Below are positions 34,501-44,479 of a DNA stretch of 64,000 bases, in pieces. Each line of letters opens with the position of its first letter. Positions within the stretch are counted from its first letter, which is position 1. Below the pieces are notes generated by a model. It made no database searches and was not told where the DNA came from. It was given only the letters and a program-made list of their open reading frames with translations. The position numbers and the translations under genes were made by a program. This stretch comes from Carettochelys insculpta (taxonomy: Eukaryota > Chordata > Testudines > Carettochelyidae), in contig NC_134161.1 in the NCBI RefSeq assembly GCF_033958435.1, positions 16,988,001 through 17,052,000 on the forward strand, read 5' to 3'.

Positions 34501-37500
34501 GCTGCCTGGGTTACAAAGAGCAGGGAGGGCCATTGCCTACGTGTGAGGAGTCAGCACACCCAAACTCCCCTCCCCACTGTGCACTGGTGCTGTGCCTGGG
34601 GAAACTGAGGCACCCACCTCGGGTCACTGCAGGACAGTAGGAAACACATGCAGCCCGACCAGGAGAATAAAACCCTCCCGGCCCTACTTTGGCACAGCCT
34701 AGGAACAGGCATGTTTCCAGCCACCAACCCTGCAGGCACAGCCAGAGAGCCACGCTAGGCTCTTCCTCCCACCCACCCTCACCAGCAGGATGGGAGTCCC
34801 AGGGTCTGTTTGGCCCCGCCCCGGTGGGACCCATGGGCTGAGAGTTACATGGCAGCCAGGCTCGCTGCAGGCACGGCCCTCCCCCAGGGCCGAGTTGCAC
34901 TGGCAAAGCTGCTCCTGCTGGCGGGGATCGCAGGCGAGGGGGAGGGCTCCCAGCCTGGCAGACACAGCAGGGGCAGCAGCCACTGAGGGCTCCTGGGATG
35001 CACAGAGCCCTGCACATGGCCCCAGAGAGATGGCCGGGAACCCGCCTTCCGGCCCAAAGCCACTGACTTTTAGACTCAGTGTGGGCTGATGTGCTCACAA
35101 ACTCGCAGCTGCCCAGACTCTGCTGCGGCAGCAGCCGCTAGGAAGTGCGGGGTGCAGGAAAGCGGCTCTTTTTCAAAGCCAGGACAACTGACTACCTCCC
35201 GCTGCTCCCCACAGCCCCGCAGAGAGCGGAGGGAGCCAGGAGGAAGCAGATGCGGATTTGAGGGCTTTGCGAAGAGCGGCCTGGGCCAGCCCGAGTCAGT
35301 CACGTCACAGCTCCTCTGCAGCAGGACACGTTAGCATTAGCGGAGCATAAGCCACAGCAGCTCCCGTGGCACTGGGCAGATCAGGGCCAGCAGGCTGGGC
35401 ATGCGCTCTGCCAGCAAGGGGCCCAGCGCCAGCTGGGTGAGGCCCACAGGGACCCGGCCCACTGTGTTTCAGAGAGAGAGAAGGGAGCAAACATCAGTCA
35501 TGTACCAGTGTGGGCACAGCTCCTTTCACATGGGGCACAGTGCCCGGGGGGGGGACCCTCAGACGCCAGCTGGTGGGGAAGGAGTAAAAGACACCATGGG
35601 GCGGAAGCAGGAAGGGCTGCGGAAACACGCATGGATGGGTGGAGTAGCACAGAGACCCAGGCAATGGACGAGAGGGATGCAGGCAGGGCCAGAAGCCAGG
35701 GGCACTGGGAGCCAGCACATCAGATGGCCGGGGCCTGGCTGGGACATGCCGGGGAACCCACAGGTACTGTGGCAGCACAACCAGAGTTAAGAAACAATGC
35801 TGCCTTGGGACTGGGGCATCTCCCAGGCCATGGGGACCTTCACAGGCCCCATAGGGACTGCTGGCTCCCACCACAGCTCTGGGGGGCTGCCCCACTCAGC
35901 AGGACTAGCTCTGAAAACCACATGGCCCCACTGAGCCCATGCTTGGCCTTGCACGCTCGCCAAGCACGAGGTGCCCTCCTGCAGGGCTGGGCGCATAGGG
36001 GCTGCGGAGCCAACCTGTGGCCACCGCCTGCCCCTCTCTTGGGCACACCGCACCTGGCTTCTGCCAGCCTGGTCTCCTTGTATGGGAGCCAGGCCCAGCC
36101 CCACAGCAGGCTCCAAATGCGGGGCAGGCTGATGGTGTCAGGGAGGGCTCCCAGCTGCCGAGTGCTGCCCTCGGTGGCCCTCCAGCTGGGACACAGCAAA
36201 CAAAAGGCCACCTCCCTGCGGGCTGCGGGGCTAAAGCTAAATGTTTATTTTAAGCATTTGTGCTCTGGGAGGCCATGGGGCTGCTCTGTGCCTGCTCGGG
36301 ACCAGGCCTCCCACAGGCACAGGCAGGCACCCGCAGGCCCTGAGCCTCCCCGCTTGGGAGAGCTGTCCAGCACCATCCTGCAGGGGCTGAGCCTCCCAGC
36401 CATTACTCTCACCTGGACAACACGGCCTGTGAGCAAAACAGGGCTGGCTAGGGACATCCAGGGAGGCGCTCCTTCTTCTCCGCCTGCCAGGCTCTGCTAA
36501 GCCAGCAGGGTTGTGTTGCTTGCAGGCTGGCTCAAGGGGGCTGTTAACCCCTCTCCCCAAGGTGGATGGTACTGACGGCTTCTGGTCCCTGTGCTGACAA
36601 GTCTGTTCTACGCTGTGTCCCTGTCGCCCCATAACCCCCCTGTTCTCCCTGCTGGTTGAGAGTCCCGCCTGGCTGCGGGTGGGGCAGGGCCTGGGGCCCC
36701 CCCCGGCTCCCTGACAGTTTGCAAGGCCAGCTCTGAGTGCCCTTGCAGGCACTCCAGCTCGCCGCCTGGCCTTCACTCACAGCTTTGCACCAGCAGAGAG
36801 CTTTGCCACAGCTTTAGCTCAGGCCTCTGGTACATGGCGTTTGCCTCAGGCCCGTCAGCCGGCCACCCACGCCACAGCCGAGCACCAACGGAGTCGTTTG
36901 CACATCCTGTCCCATGGAGGCCGGGGTGAGCGCGTCTGCCGGCTGACACTTGCCCATGAGTGCTGAGGTCAAGGGGAGCCCCCGTGTGCCCCAGAGACCC
37001 TCAGAGGCCGCGGGCTTTCCAATCCCAGCCCCATCGAGCCTGTTCACGGCGGGGGAGGGAGGGAGGGAGATTTACGACACAGCCTCCACCAGAGCGCTGC
37101 CCAGGGAGGGTCAGAGACCCACTGGCACTTGATCACAAGCAGGAATCTGGCCTCTCGGGGTTGACTGGCTAAGGGCCACTCTCAAGGCAACACCACTCCA
37201 GGCCTTCTGCCCCCGCTCGCCTGGTCCCGAGAGCCAGCTGGAGCCTGCAACGCGCTTCCCTGGTGCCCCAGTGGGGACGGGAGTGGCTGTTTCACTGCGC
37301 CAGTCCTGGCCGCGGTTCCCAGGTTTGCAAAGGGAAGCCCCCAGCTCCCAGCAGGAGCTCGCCCACATGGCAGCCATATGCATTCTGCTCCCAGCGAGGG
37401 TTTCGGGACCACCCGGATCCTCTTCTCTGCCTTACAGTTGGCAGACAGACGGGGAGGAGGGTCCCCTGCTGTGGAAGAAGTGGCAGAATCCCTTTCATGC

Positions 37501-40500
37501 ACCAAGGGACGGCAGGACCAGCCCCGCAGAACCCCGATGGGCAGCGCGTTGCAGGGGCTCTGCACAGAACACTCCCCCAACCCTGGGGCAAAACCCCCTC
37601 GGATTAAGGAACCTCTGCCCAGCCCACCAGCACCAGCCGACTGCGAGGTCATCACATGGGCCCGGCTAGCAGCACTCGGCGCCGTTAATCCAGGGATGAG
37701 AGTAAACCTCCACAGAGCGCCAGCTCCTGCGCCTGAAGCCCCAGGGACGGAAGCACCATCTCCTGCCTGCAACAGATGCTTAGAACGGAAGCAGGAGCTG
37801 TGCGCGTTAGCCTGGGAGCGCAGATCCCTGACAGCCTGCGCCTTCACCTCCACAGCTGCTGCACCGACTGCACCACGGCCAGCACCGCTCCGCAGTCCTG
37901 CCAGGCCCCAACGGCTGCTGCACCGACTGCACCATGGCCAGCACCGCTCCGCAGTCCTGCCAGCCCCCAACGGATGCAGGAGAGGGGTGCCCCCACTGCT
38001 GCTCCCAGGCAAATTTCAACTCGTCTGCTGCTGGGGGCTCAGGACCCAGGAGCCCCTGCAGCCCCTGTGTGTAGCTCTGGCTAGCGCCGCCCTTGCAAAG
38101 AGCTGGGACGGACTGATCCATCTTCAGCGCAACAGCCAAAGAATGCGCTGACCCCACCACAATGCCGCTGTCCTCTTTAAAAAGCACCAGCCCTCCCCAA
38201 CCCGCCCCACATGCACGCGCCTTCCCCACAGAGCCAGGGGATTCAGTTGCAAATTCACCCACCCTCGGGGCCTGACAGAGGAGCCCCCACCCCCTCCCTG
38301 AACAGCTCAGGGCAGGGCAGACGAAGCCAGCGCTCCCTGAGAACAAGGAGGTGCCCGCCCAGGCCCCGGCCTGCACACAGGGCAGGGGGGGAGTCGCCCC
38401 GCTGGCAGGTGTTTGGCTCCATTTCTCAGGACTGGCATGAAACAAATTACGATCAGTTACACACACGGCCAACGTCCTCCAGCCTGCACAGAGCCGGGTC
38501 CTGCGCAGGGGCAGGCGAATCTCAGCTCTGGCCCCGCTCCCGGGAGCCCTCAGGGGAGGCCCACTCTGATCAGGAGATCTGCTTATCGCCTCCTCTGCGT
38601 GGTCCTTCCCAGCCCGCACACCAAAGGAATCCCCCCGCCCAGCTCCCCCGGGAGCCACAGCAGCGGGGCTGGGCCCGACCCAGAACTGCAGGAGCGCCCG
38701 CTCAGGCCCGCCCGGGGGAACTGGCACCGGTGACTGGGCTGGCCCAGCCCTGGCCCAGCCCTGGCGAGGAGCACAGCTGCCCATTCCCAGCAGCGAGCAC
38801 AGTCCAGCTGGGAGCATCAGCGAGGAGAGCAGGGCCCGAGGCAGTGGGTCAGCGAGGCCCTAGTGCAGACAAGGCTTGGGCAGCCGCCAGCGGCTAGACG
38901 CGAGGAGACGGGTCAATGGACGCAGGTGAAAACAGCGGGCTCCGGGAGCACCGTCCTCCAAGCCCCCGGCAGACACAGCCGAGACACCTGCTCTGCCCAC
39001 AGGGCTGGGAAGTGCGTTTCGAAGCGACGACCGCAGGAGCTGGGCCCTAGCAGCAGCAGACAGCGCCTGGGTCCCCGCTGCCCTGCAGCTCCTGCCTGTC
39101 CCAGAGGCCAGAGCCAGGCCAAGCTCCATCCTGCCCACCAGCTGCCCCCAGAAAGGCTGAGCGCACCACGGCACCGCGCACAGCACTGCTCGCGCCCCTT
39201 GGGCCAAGCAGCACGGGAGCCCAGGCAGAGCTCACAGCACTGAAACCACACCCAGCCCCTTGGTGCCCACAGCCGGCCGCGCTGAGTCGGACCCTGGCGA
39301 GGCACTGCCAGCAGGCTCCCAGCAGGAGAGCTCCCAGCTGCCCCCAGCAGCTGCACAGCCAGCGTCTCCTGCACTGCGAGCCTCCCTCCACTTCATCCCC
39401 ACAGGCTGGTCTTCCCCGGCTTGTCTGCCAGCTGCCCCAGCCCTGCCATGGTCCAGGCTGACCCACACGATACCGGCACAGACACCCCCAGCCCGTCAGC
39501 CCTGCCACGGCCCAGGCCGACCCACACGATACCGGCGCAGACACCCCCAGCCCCGTCAGCCCTGCCGCGGCCCAGGCTGACGCTGACACCCCCGCGTGTA
39601 CAGACCCCTCCGGCCCCCTCAGCCCTGCTGCAGCCCAGGCCGACCCACACGATACAGGCGCTGACACCCCCAGCCCCGTCAGCCCTGCTGCGGCCCACGC
39701 CGACCCACACGATACCGGCGCTGACACCCCCAGCCCCCTCAGCCCTGCGGCGGACCAGGCCGACCCACACGATACTGGCGCTGACACCCCCACATGTACA
39801 GACCCCTCCGGCCCCCCTTAGCCCTGCCGCAGCCCAGGCCGACGCACACAATATGCATCTCTGCGGCATTTCTTACCAGTGGGTCTTCCTAAACCGAGCT
39901 GGGAGGTGAGTCGCAAGCGACTCTCGCACCATCAGGAGGGGACCGGAACACCGGGAAACACAGGGTCAGCTTCTCCCAGGCCTGAAATTAATTAAGGGTG
40001 ATGCTGAAAAGAGCCGGGACGACTTGCGGAGGCGGCTGGATGTCAGTGTGTGTCTGGCACCAATCAATCCCCCAACAGAACCTGGGCTCCTGCCATCACA
40101 GCAGGGGACAACGGCCACAGCACAGGAGCACAATCCAGACAAATAGCGTGCCAAGAACACCCGTGACTCAACCCCAGAGCCTCTGCTGCCTGCAGCATTG
40201 CACCTGCCAAGCCCACCCAGAGCATTCTCCCTGCCTGCCGGGGGTCCCTCCCTGTCAGCCTGAGAACATGGGCCCTGGCTGCTTCACCAGCTGTCCCAGC
40301 GTCTCCGTGCAGCGCAGGGCCTGGAGGTCCTGGAAAGCCCCAGGAAACAGGGAAAGCCAGCCTGACTACCTCAGCAGGGAAGAAACGCAGAGCAACAGGA
40401 ACGGCATCTCCCCCCAAGGGCAACACGCTCAGCACCTTAAGGTCAGCACAGGTCACAGTGGCTTTCCTGTATGACCTTCCCCAAGTTGTGGGGGGGAGAT

Positions 40501-43500
40501 GCAGCGAACCAGCTCTCCAAATGTGGTCCATGCTGTGGTGAAAGCCCTGCTCTGCGCTGAGCCCCGGACTCGGAGACCCCGATCCTGCGCCAGGGAGCAG
40601 TCAGAGCTAACATAAGGCAAACACCAAAGTGATGTGGTCTGAGCTAGGCTGTGGCATAAAAGCACCAATGTAAACCTGGGGACCCTGGCCAGGACTCCCT
40701 CTGGAGTGCCAGCCGATGAGAGCTTCTCCTTCGCTTCTGGTTCCAGGGGAAGAGGAGGGCGGCAACAAGCCACGTTAGCATTTGTCTACATGGCAAGCCA
40801 GGCCCAGCACACCCGCTGGTCCCGTGTGGTCGCTGCACCAGTCCAGCAAGTCCCAGAACGTGGCTCGGGGACCGTGCTGGAAAGTGGAGCAGGTGGCTGC
40901 ATTGCTGAGGCTGAGAAGAGATTCCTGCACAGTTTGCTGAGCAGCCTGGGACCTTGGAATGAGCGAGGCTAGATCTACACTAGGGAACAAAGTCGATCCC
41001 AGGCGCGCAATTCTTGTGATGCCATTAGTGTAGCTGGCATCGATGTACCAGAATCGACTTTCTGCCCTGGTGCAGTCCGGGGATGGGAAATCTCGCACCA
41101 AGGGCTCTTCCTTCACATGACGGCCGACGGCCAAGCCCAGAGAAGTCAGTTTTGCTGCACCTTCACGCACGCAGCAAATCAAACTCGAGACGATTGACGG
41201 CAGCGCAGCATCGGCAGGTCAGTCTAGATCACCCCGAGCGCCACTGACACAGCAGCCGCCTTCATGCGAAGTACCGAGATAACGAACTATCCCTGTCCCA
41301 ACTCGAGCTGTTTCTCCTGCCGTGAGCTGCGTGGGGCAAGGCCTCAAAACCAGCCAGCCGGAGTTATTGGCTCGAACCCACAGCTGCAACAGTCACGGTA
41401 TTTACAAACAAGCAACCAGGTCGGGGCAGCGGGGGGCCTGCACGGGCCTAGGGCGAGCGCGTGCAGTGCCTGATTTGAAGGGCTGTGCCCAATGTACTGA
41501 GCGCCTCTGGACTCGGGCCGCAGTGCTCCGCCACTGCACAGCTCCTGAGGGCGGCTGGGGGCAGAAGCCCGACTGTCTCTTCCTAGGCTCCTCCTAGGCA
41601 CACCTCAACTTACTGCATGCTCCCACCCGCCCAGCCCCTCACAAGAGAGGGCCGTGTCCAGAACAGGTCATGCTACGGGCAGGACCGAGCGTGACCAGCC
41701 CTGCACAGCACTTGCCTACCCAAAGCCCCTGGCTCGCAGTTTACAGGCTGCGCTTTCAGCCCCAGAGTCTCTGCGGCTCTTTCTACAGACAGCAAGCTGC
41801 CCAGGCACTCAAACCGGGAGATAGGACTTGGTGAACACCCTCCCAGGTCTGCGGTTCGAAAGCAGGCGGGCTTGGAGAGGAACGGGGAGCATCTCTACAG
41901 AAAGGCTCTGCAGCACACAACCAACCTCCCTGTCTGATCTGTGCTGTTGTGAGCGCCCCATTTTCACCTCTCTCTTATCTAAAAGACAAGACAAGCCTCT
42001 TGCAAACACCACAGCTACCCAGGAGTGGCAAAGCAAGACCTCGCCCGTTCCAGCCAATGAAAATGTGACCTTATAAACATGCACGTTAGCTCGTTCTAAC
42101 AGGTTTGCCTGAAGACTCTGCGTCAGTCATTGTACTCGCTGTTTGGACTGCTGCCTGCACACAAACACTGATGAACTTCTGCAGACTCCTGAATGTTTGC
42201 TCACCAAAACAGTGCATGCCACTGTAGCAGAGAATCGCTGCTTGTCCTCTGAATGTCAGCCCTCGCAAGATGCTACAGCGAATGCAGGAGGCCTTTTTGA
42301 TAGTGGAAAGTTATCCTTCCAATATTAACACTGCTTCTCTGGCACTCACCAGCACAGGAAATAAGCACTAAGCAATGATCGGAAGCATATCCTAATTCCA
42401 TGCTGCTGTCATTTTCATTGTTGGGGGAGAGTGGGGGGTGGAACAGAAACAGAGGAATCTTGTGTAGACTACGGGTCATTCAGCATCATTGTCCCCACAA
42501 GTCCCCTCCTCTTGCACATTCCACTGTTTATGCTAAATGTCTGACCCCAGCTGCAATAATGACCTGCTTTCCCACTTTGTTTTCAGCGCTGTGTGCCAGA
42601 CACTCCTCTGGTGGCTGCGGAGCGCTCGCTCCTGGAAATGACAGGGCTGTCGCAAGAAACAATAATTATGCTTTGCAAAAAAAACGTTGAGGTTTTAGCT
42701 TTTGTTTTCATTCCACATTGGAAGGAAACCAAAACATTTCATTGCAAGAATCTGAACCTTCTTGGCCACATAGAATCCCAGGGCTGGAAGGGATGTTGGG
42801 ATCAACCCCAACTAAATCACCCCAGCCAGGAATTTGTCAAGCCAGAACTCACAAACCTCCAGGGATGGAGATTCCACCACCTCTCTAGGTAACACATTCC
42901 AGTGCTTCACCACCCGCCTGGGGAAATAGTTTTTCCTAATATGCAACCTACTCCTCCTGCACCACAACCTCTGACCATTGTTCCTCGTTCTGCCATCCAT
43001 CACCACTGAGAACGGTTTCTCTCTACCCTCTTTGTAATCCCTCTTCAGGTAACTGAAGGCTGCCATCAAATCCCCCCTCACTCTTCTCTTCTGCAAACTA
43101 AATAACCCTAAATCCCTCAGACTGTCCTCATAGGTCATGTGCTCCAGCCCCCAAATCATTTTGGTTGCTCTCCGCTGGACACGCTCCAATGCATCCACAC
43201 CCTTGTGGCCCAGAACTAGATGCATTATTCCAGCTGTGGCCTCACCAGTACCACATGAAGGGGAATAATCACTTCTCTAAGTCTGCTGGAAATGCTCCTC
43301 CTAATGCACCCAATACACCATTAGCCTTCTTGGCTACAAGAACACACAGCTGGCTCATAGCCAGCCTCTCATCCACTGTAACCCCCAGTAAAGCCGTCTT
43401 TCTCCACTTCCCCCCCGCCCACCCTGGTTGTTCCACTTTGTCTCAAGAATTAAATGTCCCTTGAGCAGAGACCAGCTCAGTGCTCAGGACACTCCCCAGG

Positions 43501-44477
43501 GCTGCAAAAGGCTCTGGGTCGCTTCTCACTCTGATCCAGGCGCGACTGTCGGAACCACTGGACACTCTGCCTGGCCGAACGTCGCCCTGGGCCTGAGAAG
43601 CTCTGTAGAAACCCAGAGGCATCTGGAAATGGGTAGGTTTGACTGATTGCACTTCAGTGGCTGATGAACTCTAGACGCATCCTGACCTACCACCCCCCGC
43701 TGCTCCCCTACACCCACCGTGGTTGGCCACACTCCCTCTGCCCCACCACGCTAACCCGCACCCATCGCACCCCGCACCACCTCCCCTCCCCTCCCGCCAG
43801 CAGCTCCCCCACTGCACCCCCAGCAGCTCGCTGACCTCAAACCATGGTGCGCCAGGACCTCGGGGGGCGGGGGGGGGCAGCTTCCAGGCATTCCTGCTGG
43901 CGGGGGCATGGCAGCCAGGCTCTGCTGTCACCACCATCCCCACCCCACCCCTCAGGGCCACAGGCCACCAGCGCCACCCTGGCAGCGGGCCCCCAGACAC
44001 ACCTGGCTTCGGCCAGGGTCGGCCCCCGCACCCAGCGACCCCTTACACCAGGGTAAGGGGCAGGGCGGGGCCCCGGCCTCTCCCACCTCGCTGAGGCGGA
44101 TTTGTGGGGGCGGGGGGCCTCCCCCCATGGGCCTTTGGCACTGCAGGGCCCAGCCGCCCCCAGCCCAGGAGAGGGCTGCCTGGGGGCAAGGCGTTGCCCA
44201 ACCTTGCGCCAACCAACCGACCCCCCCGCCCCACTGCCAGCGGCCCAACCCAGGAAGGCTGCCGGGAGCCTTGGGCCAGAGCCACCCCCACAGCCGGGAT
44301 CTCGGGGGCTGGTTCCACCCGCTGCCAGCGGGACCTGCGCTGGGCCGGACGGAACGGGGCTCCCACTCCGGACGCTGGGCTCTTACCGAGAGTCGGGCCC
44401 AGCAGGGCCGGCACCAGGTACAGCAGAGTCCGCAGCGAGAGCAGCCGCCGCATGGCCCCCGCCTGCCCCAGCCGCAT
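19407..44477 (-). CDS. ROBO3: ROBO3 (roundabout guidance receptor 3), 5' part: exons 1-8, signal peptide to Ig4
   Basis: Single-pass axon-guidance receptor of the Robo family, which acts in commissural neuron midline crossing. Eight minus-strand exons are seen: 44387-44477, 32070-32396, 26586-26743, 26245-26365, 25691-25829, 25131-25258, 22178-22302 and 19407-19578. All have AG acceptors and GT donors, and their lengths keep one frame of about 420 codons ending one base into a codon. The protein reads signal peptide, Ig1, Ig2, Ig3, Ig4, each Ig with its two cysteines (for example TLNC/YTCVA, VLEC/YVCVA, FHCEV/YTCVA, FQCET/YYMCQ). ROBO3 rather than ROBO1/2 is chosen from [36 protein letters not shown] and [12 protein letters not shown], which match remembered ROBO3 better. 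Ig5, three FN3 domains, the membrane segment and cytoplasmic motifs are absent from the window. Introns 3-5 are short; introns 1, 2, 6 and 7 are swollen by repeats. Confidence 0.93.
19690..22140. repeat. 47-bp minisatellite filling ROBO3 intron 7
   Basis: A tandem array on the plus strand of GGCGCAGGAGCAGGGAGGCG, GAGGTGCAGGACAGGGGCGC and GGGATG, about 47 bp per unit. It is most regular at 20460-22120 and more degenerate at 19730-20450. It occupies roughly 94% of the intron between exons 8 and 7 (19579-22177). The plus strand is G-rich, so the ROBO3 transcript over this intron is C-rich. All frames lack stops over long spans, and 47 is not a multiple of 3, so the long frames here are artefacts. 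Confidence 0.95.
22178..22302 (-). CDS. ROBO3: ROBO3 exon 7: first half of Ig4
   Basis: Acceptor CCCCTCGCAG|TCCCACC at 22303/22302 and donor GCAGCCAG|GTAGGCT at 22178/22177. It encodes [20 protein letters not shown], then [20 protein letters not shown] and Q, with the first Ig4 cysteine and the core tryptophan. It ends in phase 0. The donor lies about 40 bp from the edge of the 47-bp minisatellite that fills the next intron. Confidence 0.96.
22303..25130. other. ROBO3: ROBO3 intron 6
   Basis: A 2.8-kb intron bounded by the exon 6 donor and exon 7 acceptor. Apart from a diverged CR1 copy (about 22950-23250) it holds nothing recognised. Confidence 0.9.
22950..23250 (+). mobile_element. Diverged CR1 LINE fragment in ROBO3 intron 6
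   Basis: In the plus sense it carries the CR1 ORF2 3' signatures in order: GGCTACAAGGAGGCCAGGGA, then GGGAAAAGCCTCCCAACTCT, GAGGCTGGGGCATCCCCGCC and CAGACACCTCTCAGGGCTGG. It is clearly old and on the opposite strand to ROBO3. Confidence 0.65.
25131..25258 (-). CDS. ROBO3: ROBO3 exon 6: second half of Ig3
   Basis: Two AG acceptors lie 5 bp apart. Only CTTCCCAG|GGCAGAG at 25259/25258 keeps the frame (AG+G = Arg). It encodes [20 protein letters not shown], then [20 protein letters not shown] and VH. The donor is CCACG|GTAAGGGGCC at 25131/25130. The [11 protein letters not shown] and EASGSLSVH strings are characteristic of ROBO3 Ig3. The exon leaves one base that completes valine with exon 7. 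Confidence 0.96.
25259..25690 (-). other. ROBO3: ROBO3 intron 5
   Basis: 432 bp between the exon 5 donor and exon 6 acceptor. It has no repeat or feature beyond splice signals. Confidence 0.9.
25691..25829 (-). CDS. ROBO3: ROBO3 exon 5: first half of Ig3
   Basis: Acceptor CTGGGCAG|AGCGCCC at 25830/25829 and donor GGGGCAG|GTAGGAGG at 25691/25690. It encodes [20 protein letters not shown], then [20 protein letters not shown] and GELPRG, giving the first cysteine and core tryptophan of Ig3. [16 protein letters not shown] is closer to ROBO3 than to ROBO1/2 as I remember them. The exon ends with two bases of an arginine codon. Confidence 0.95.
25830..26244 (-). other. ROBO3: ROBO3 intron 4
   Basis: 415 bp. 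It holds a short degenerate tandem of a CTCCTGGGCATTCACCCCCA-type motif (25970-26095). Confidence 0.85.
26245..26365 (-). CDS. ROBO3: ROBO3 exon 4: second half of Ig2
   Basis: Acceptor TTGGCACAG|ATCCGTGG at 26366/26365 and donor GTTCG|GTGTGTGG at 26245/26244. It encodes [20 protein letters not shown], then [20 protein letters not shown], carrying the second Ig2 cysteine in the DAGTYVC motif. The length is 40 codons plus one base, which pairs with the AG that opens exon 5 to give a glutamate. Confidence 0.96.
26586..26743 (-). CDS. ROBO3: ROBO3 exon 3: first half of Ig2
   Basis: Acceptor TTCCCTTGCAG|TCCTGC at 26744/26743 and donor GTCACG|GTAGGGGC at 26586/26585. It encodes [20 protein letters not shown], then [21 protein letters not shown] and DKDERVT. 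The LRDDFRQ linker and the [10 protein letters not shown] segment are Robo-family hallmarks. The first two bases complete the isoleucine codon begun in exon 2, and the exon ends in phase 0. Confidence 0.96.
29400..29462 (-). mobile_element. Short CR1-type 3' fragment
   Basis: CCAGGTGCCCCAGAGGGAAT then ACAGGGCAATTACCCAGTGA matches a CR1 tail frequent in turtle DNA, in antisense. Too short for subfamily assignment. Confidence 0.5.
30600..30662 (+). mobile_element. Short CR1 3' tail fragment
   Basis: GGGGCTGGACTTGATGACCT then CCTGAGGTCTCCCCCTGCCC is the sense-strand CR1 terminal motif (TTGGACTAGATGACCTCCTGAGG). Confidence 0.7.
32070..32396 (-). CDS. ROBO3: ROBO3 exon 2: Ig1 (Slit-binding domain)
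   Basis: Acceptor CCTCCTCCAG|GCTCCC at 32397/32396 and donor GGCCA|GTGAGTGGGG at 32070/32069. The 327-bp exon encodes one Ig domain from [20 protein letters not shown] to [15 protein letters not shown], with cysteines in TLNCKAEG and YTCVARN and the tryptophan in [10 protein letters not shown]. In Robo receptors Ig1 is the main Slit LRR2-binding module. The sequence is close to ROBO1 Ig1, with [16 protein letters not shown] retained. HNAS is a likely N-glycosylation site. Splice phase 1 at both ends fits exons 1 and 3. Confidence 0.96.
34188..34560 (+). repeat. Interspersed repeat copy A (possible LTR)
   Basis: Starts near TGTGTCACAGAGTGGAGGGT and includes GGTTATGGGGCGACAGGGAC then CGTAGAACAGACTTGTCAGC. 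A second copy in reverse orientation lies at 36541-36680, which shows that this is a dispersed family. I remember similar CACAGAG-starting repeats in turtles, possibly LTRs, but could not confirm the ends. Confidence 0.6.
36541..36680 (-). repeat. Interspersed repeat copy B, inverted relative to copy A
   Basis: The reverse complement contains GACTCTCAACCAGCAGGGAG, GGTTATGGGGCGACAGGGAC and AGGGACCAGAAGCCGTCAGT, nearly matching 34230-34350. Confidence 0.8.
37855..37975. repeat. 63-bp tandem duplication
   Basis: Two adjacent copies of a unit starting GCTGCTGCACCGACTGCACC and ending near CAGTCCTGCCAGCCCCCAAC, with only a few differences. Confidence 0.85.
39445..39850. repeat. 60-bp minisatellite in ROBO3 intron 1
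   Basis: About seven copies of GCCCAGGCCGACCCACACGA, TACCGGCGCTGACACCCCCA and GCCCCGTCAGCCCTGCTGCG (about 60 bp). Because 60 is a multiple of 3, one frame repeats the same peptide, but there is no sign of a gene. Confidence 0.9.
40970..41240. repeat. Possible old DNA-transposon-like repeat
   Basis: Starts AGATCTACACTAGGGAACAA, has internal GTCGATCCCAGG and ATCGATGTACCAGAATCGAC, and ends near GGTCAGTCTAGATCACC. The style resembles ATCGAT-rich short turtle repeats. Terminal inverted repeats are not convincing. Confidence 0.25.
42772..43420 (-). mobile_element. CR1 LINE fragment (ORF2 C-terminus and tail)
   Basis: The plus strand starts ATAGAATCCCAGGGCTGGAA (reverse-complement CR1 tail). The minus strand encodes the end of ORF2, with [38 protein letters not shown] and [20 protein letters not shown]. 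5'-truncated. It lies in ROBO3 intron 1 on the same strand as the gene. Confidence 0.93.
44387..44477 (-). CDS. ROBO3: ROBO3 exon 1: start codon and signal peptide
   Basis: On the minus strand an ATG at 44477-44475 opens a frame with a second in-frame ATG at 44453-44451. The second begins [19 protein letters not shown], a basic start followed by a leucine-rich hydrophobic core, i.e. a secretion signal. The frame runs to the donor CTCG|GTAAGAGC at 44387/44386, leaving one base (G) that joins the GC at the start of exon 2. Both ATGs have G at -3. The downstream one aligns better with the short basic start I remember for mammalian ROBO3, so 44453 is a real alternative start. The exon sits in a GC-rich promoter-like region. 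The link to exon 2, 12 kb away, rests on splice phase and family logic. Confidence 0.75.
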
Positions 44478-44479
44478 CC

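Larger units (their letters stand above)
32397..44386. other. ROBO3: ROBO3 intron 1
   Basis: About 12 kb between the exon 1 donor and exon 2 acceptor. It contains an inverted pair of an interspersed repeat (34188 and 36540), a 63-bp tandem duplication, a 60-bp minisatellite and a CR1 fragment. No additional exon was recognised. Confidence 0.75.

Noticed and set aside
39047..39909. Frames with a 20-residue periodic peptide in the 60-bp array
   Set aside because: The period is a multiple of 3, so a repeating peptide is automatic. It lies in ROBO3 intron 1 with no start or splice context.
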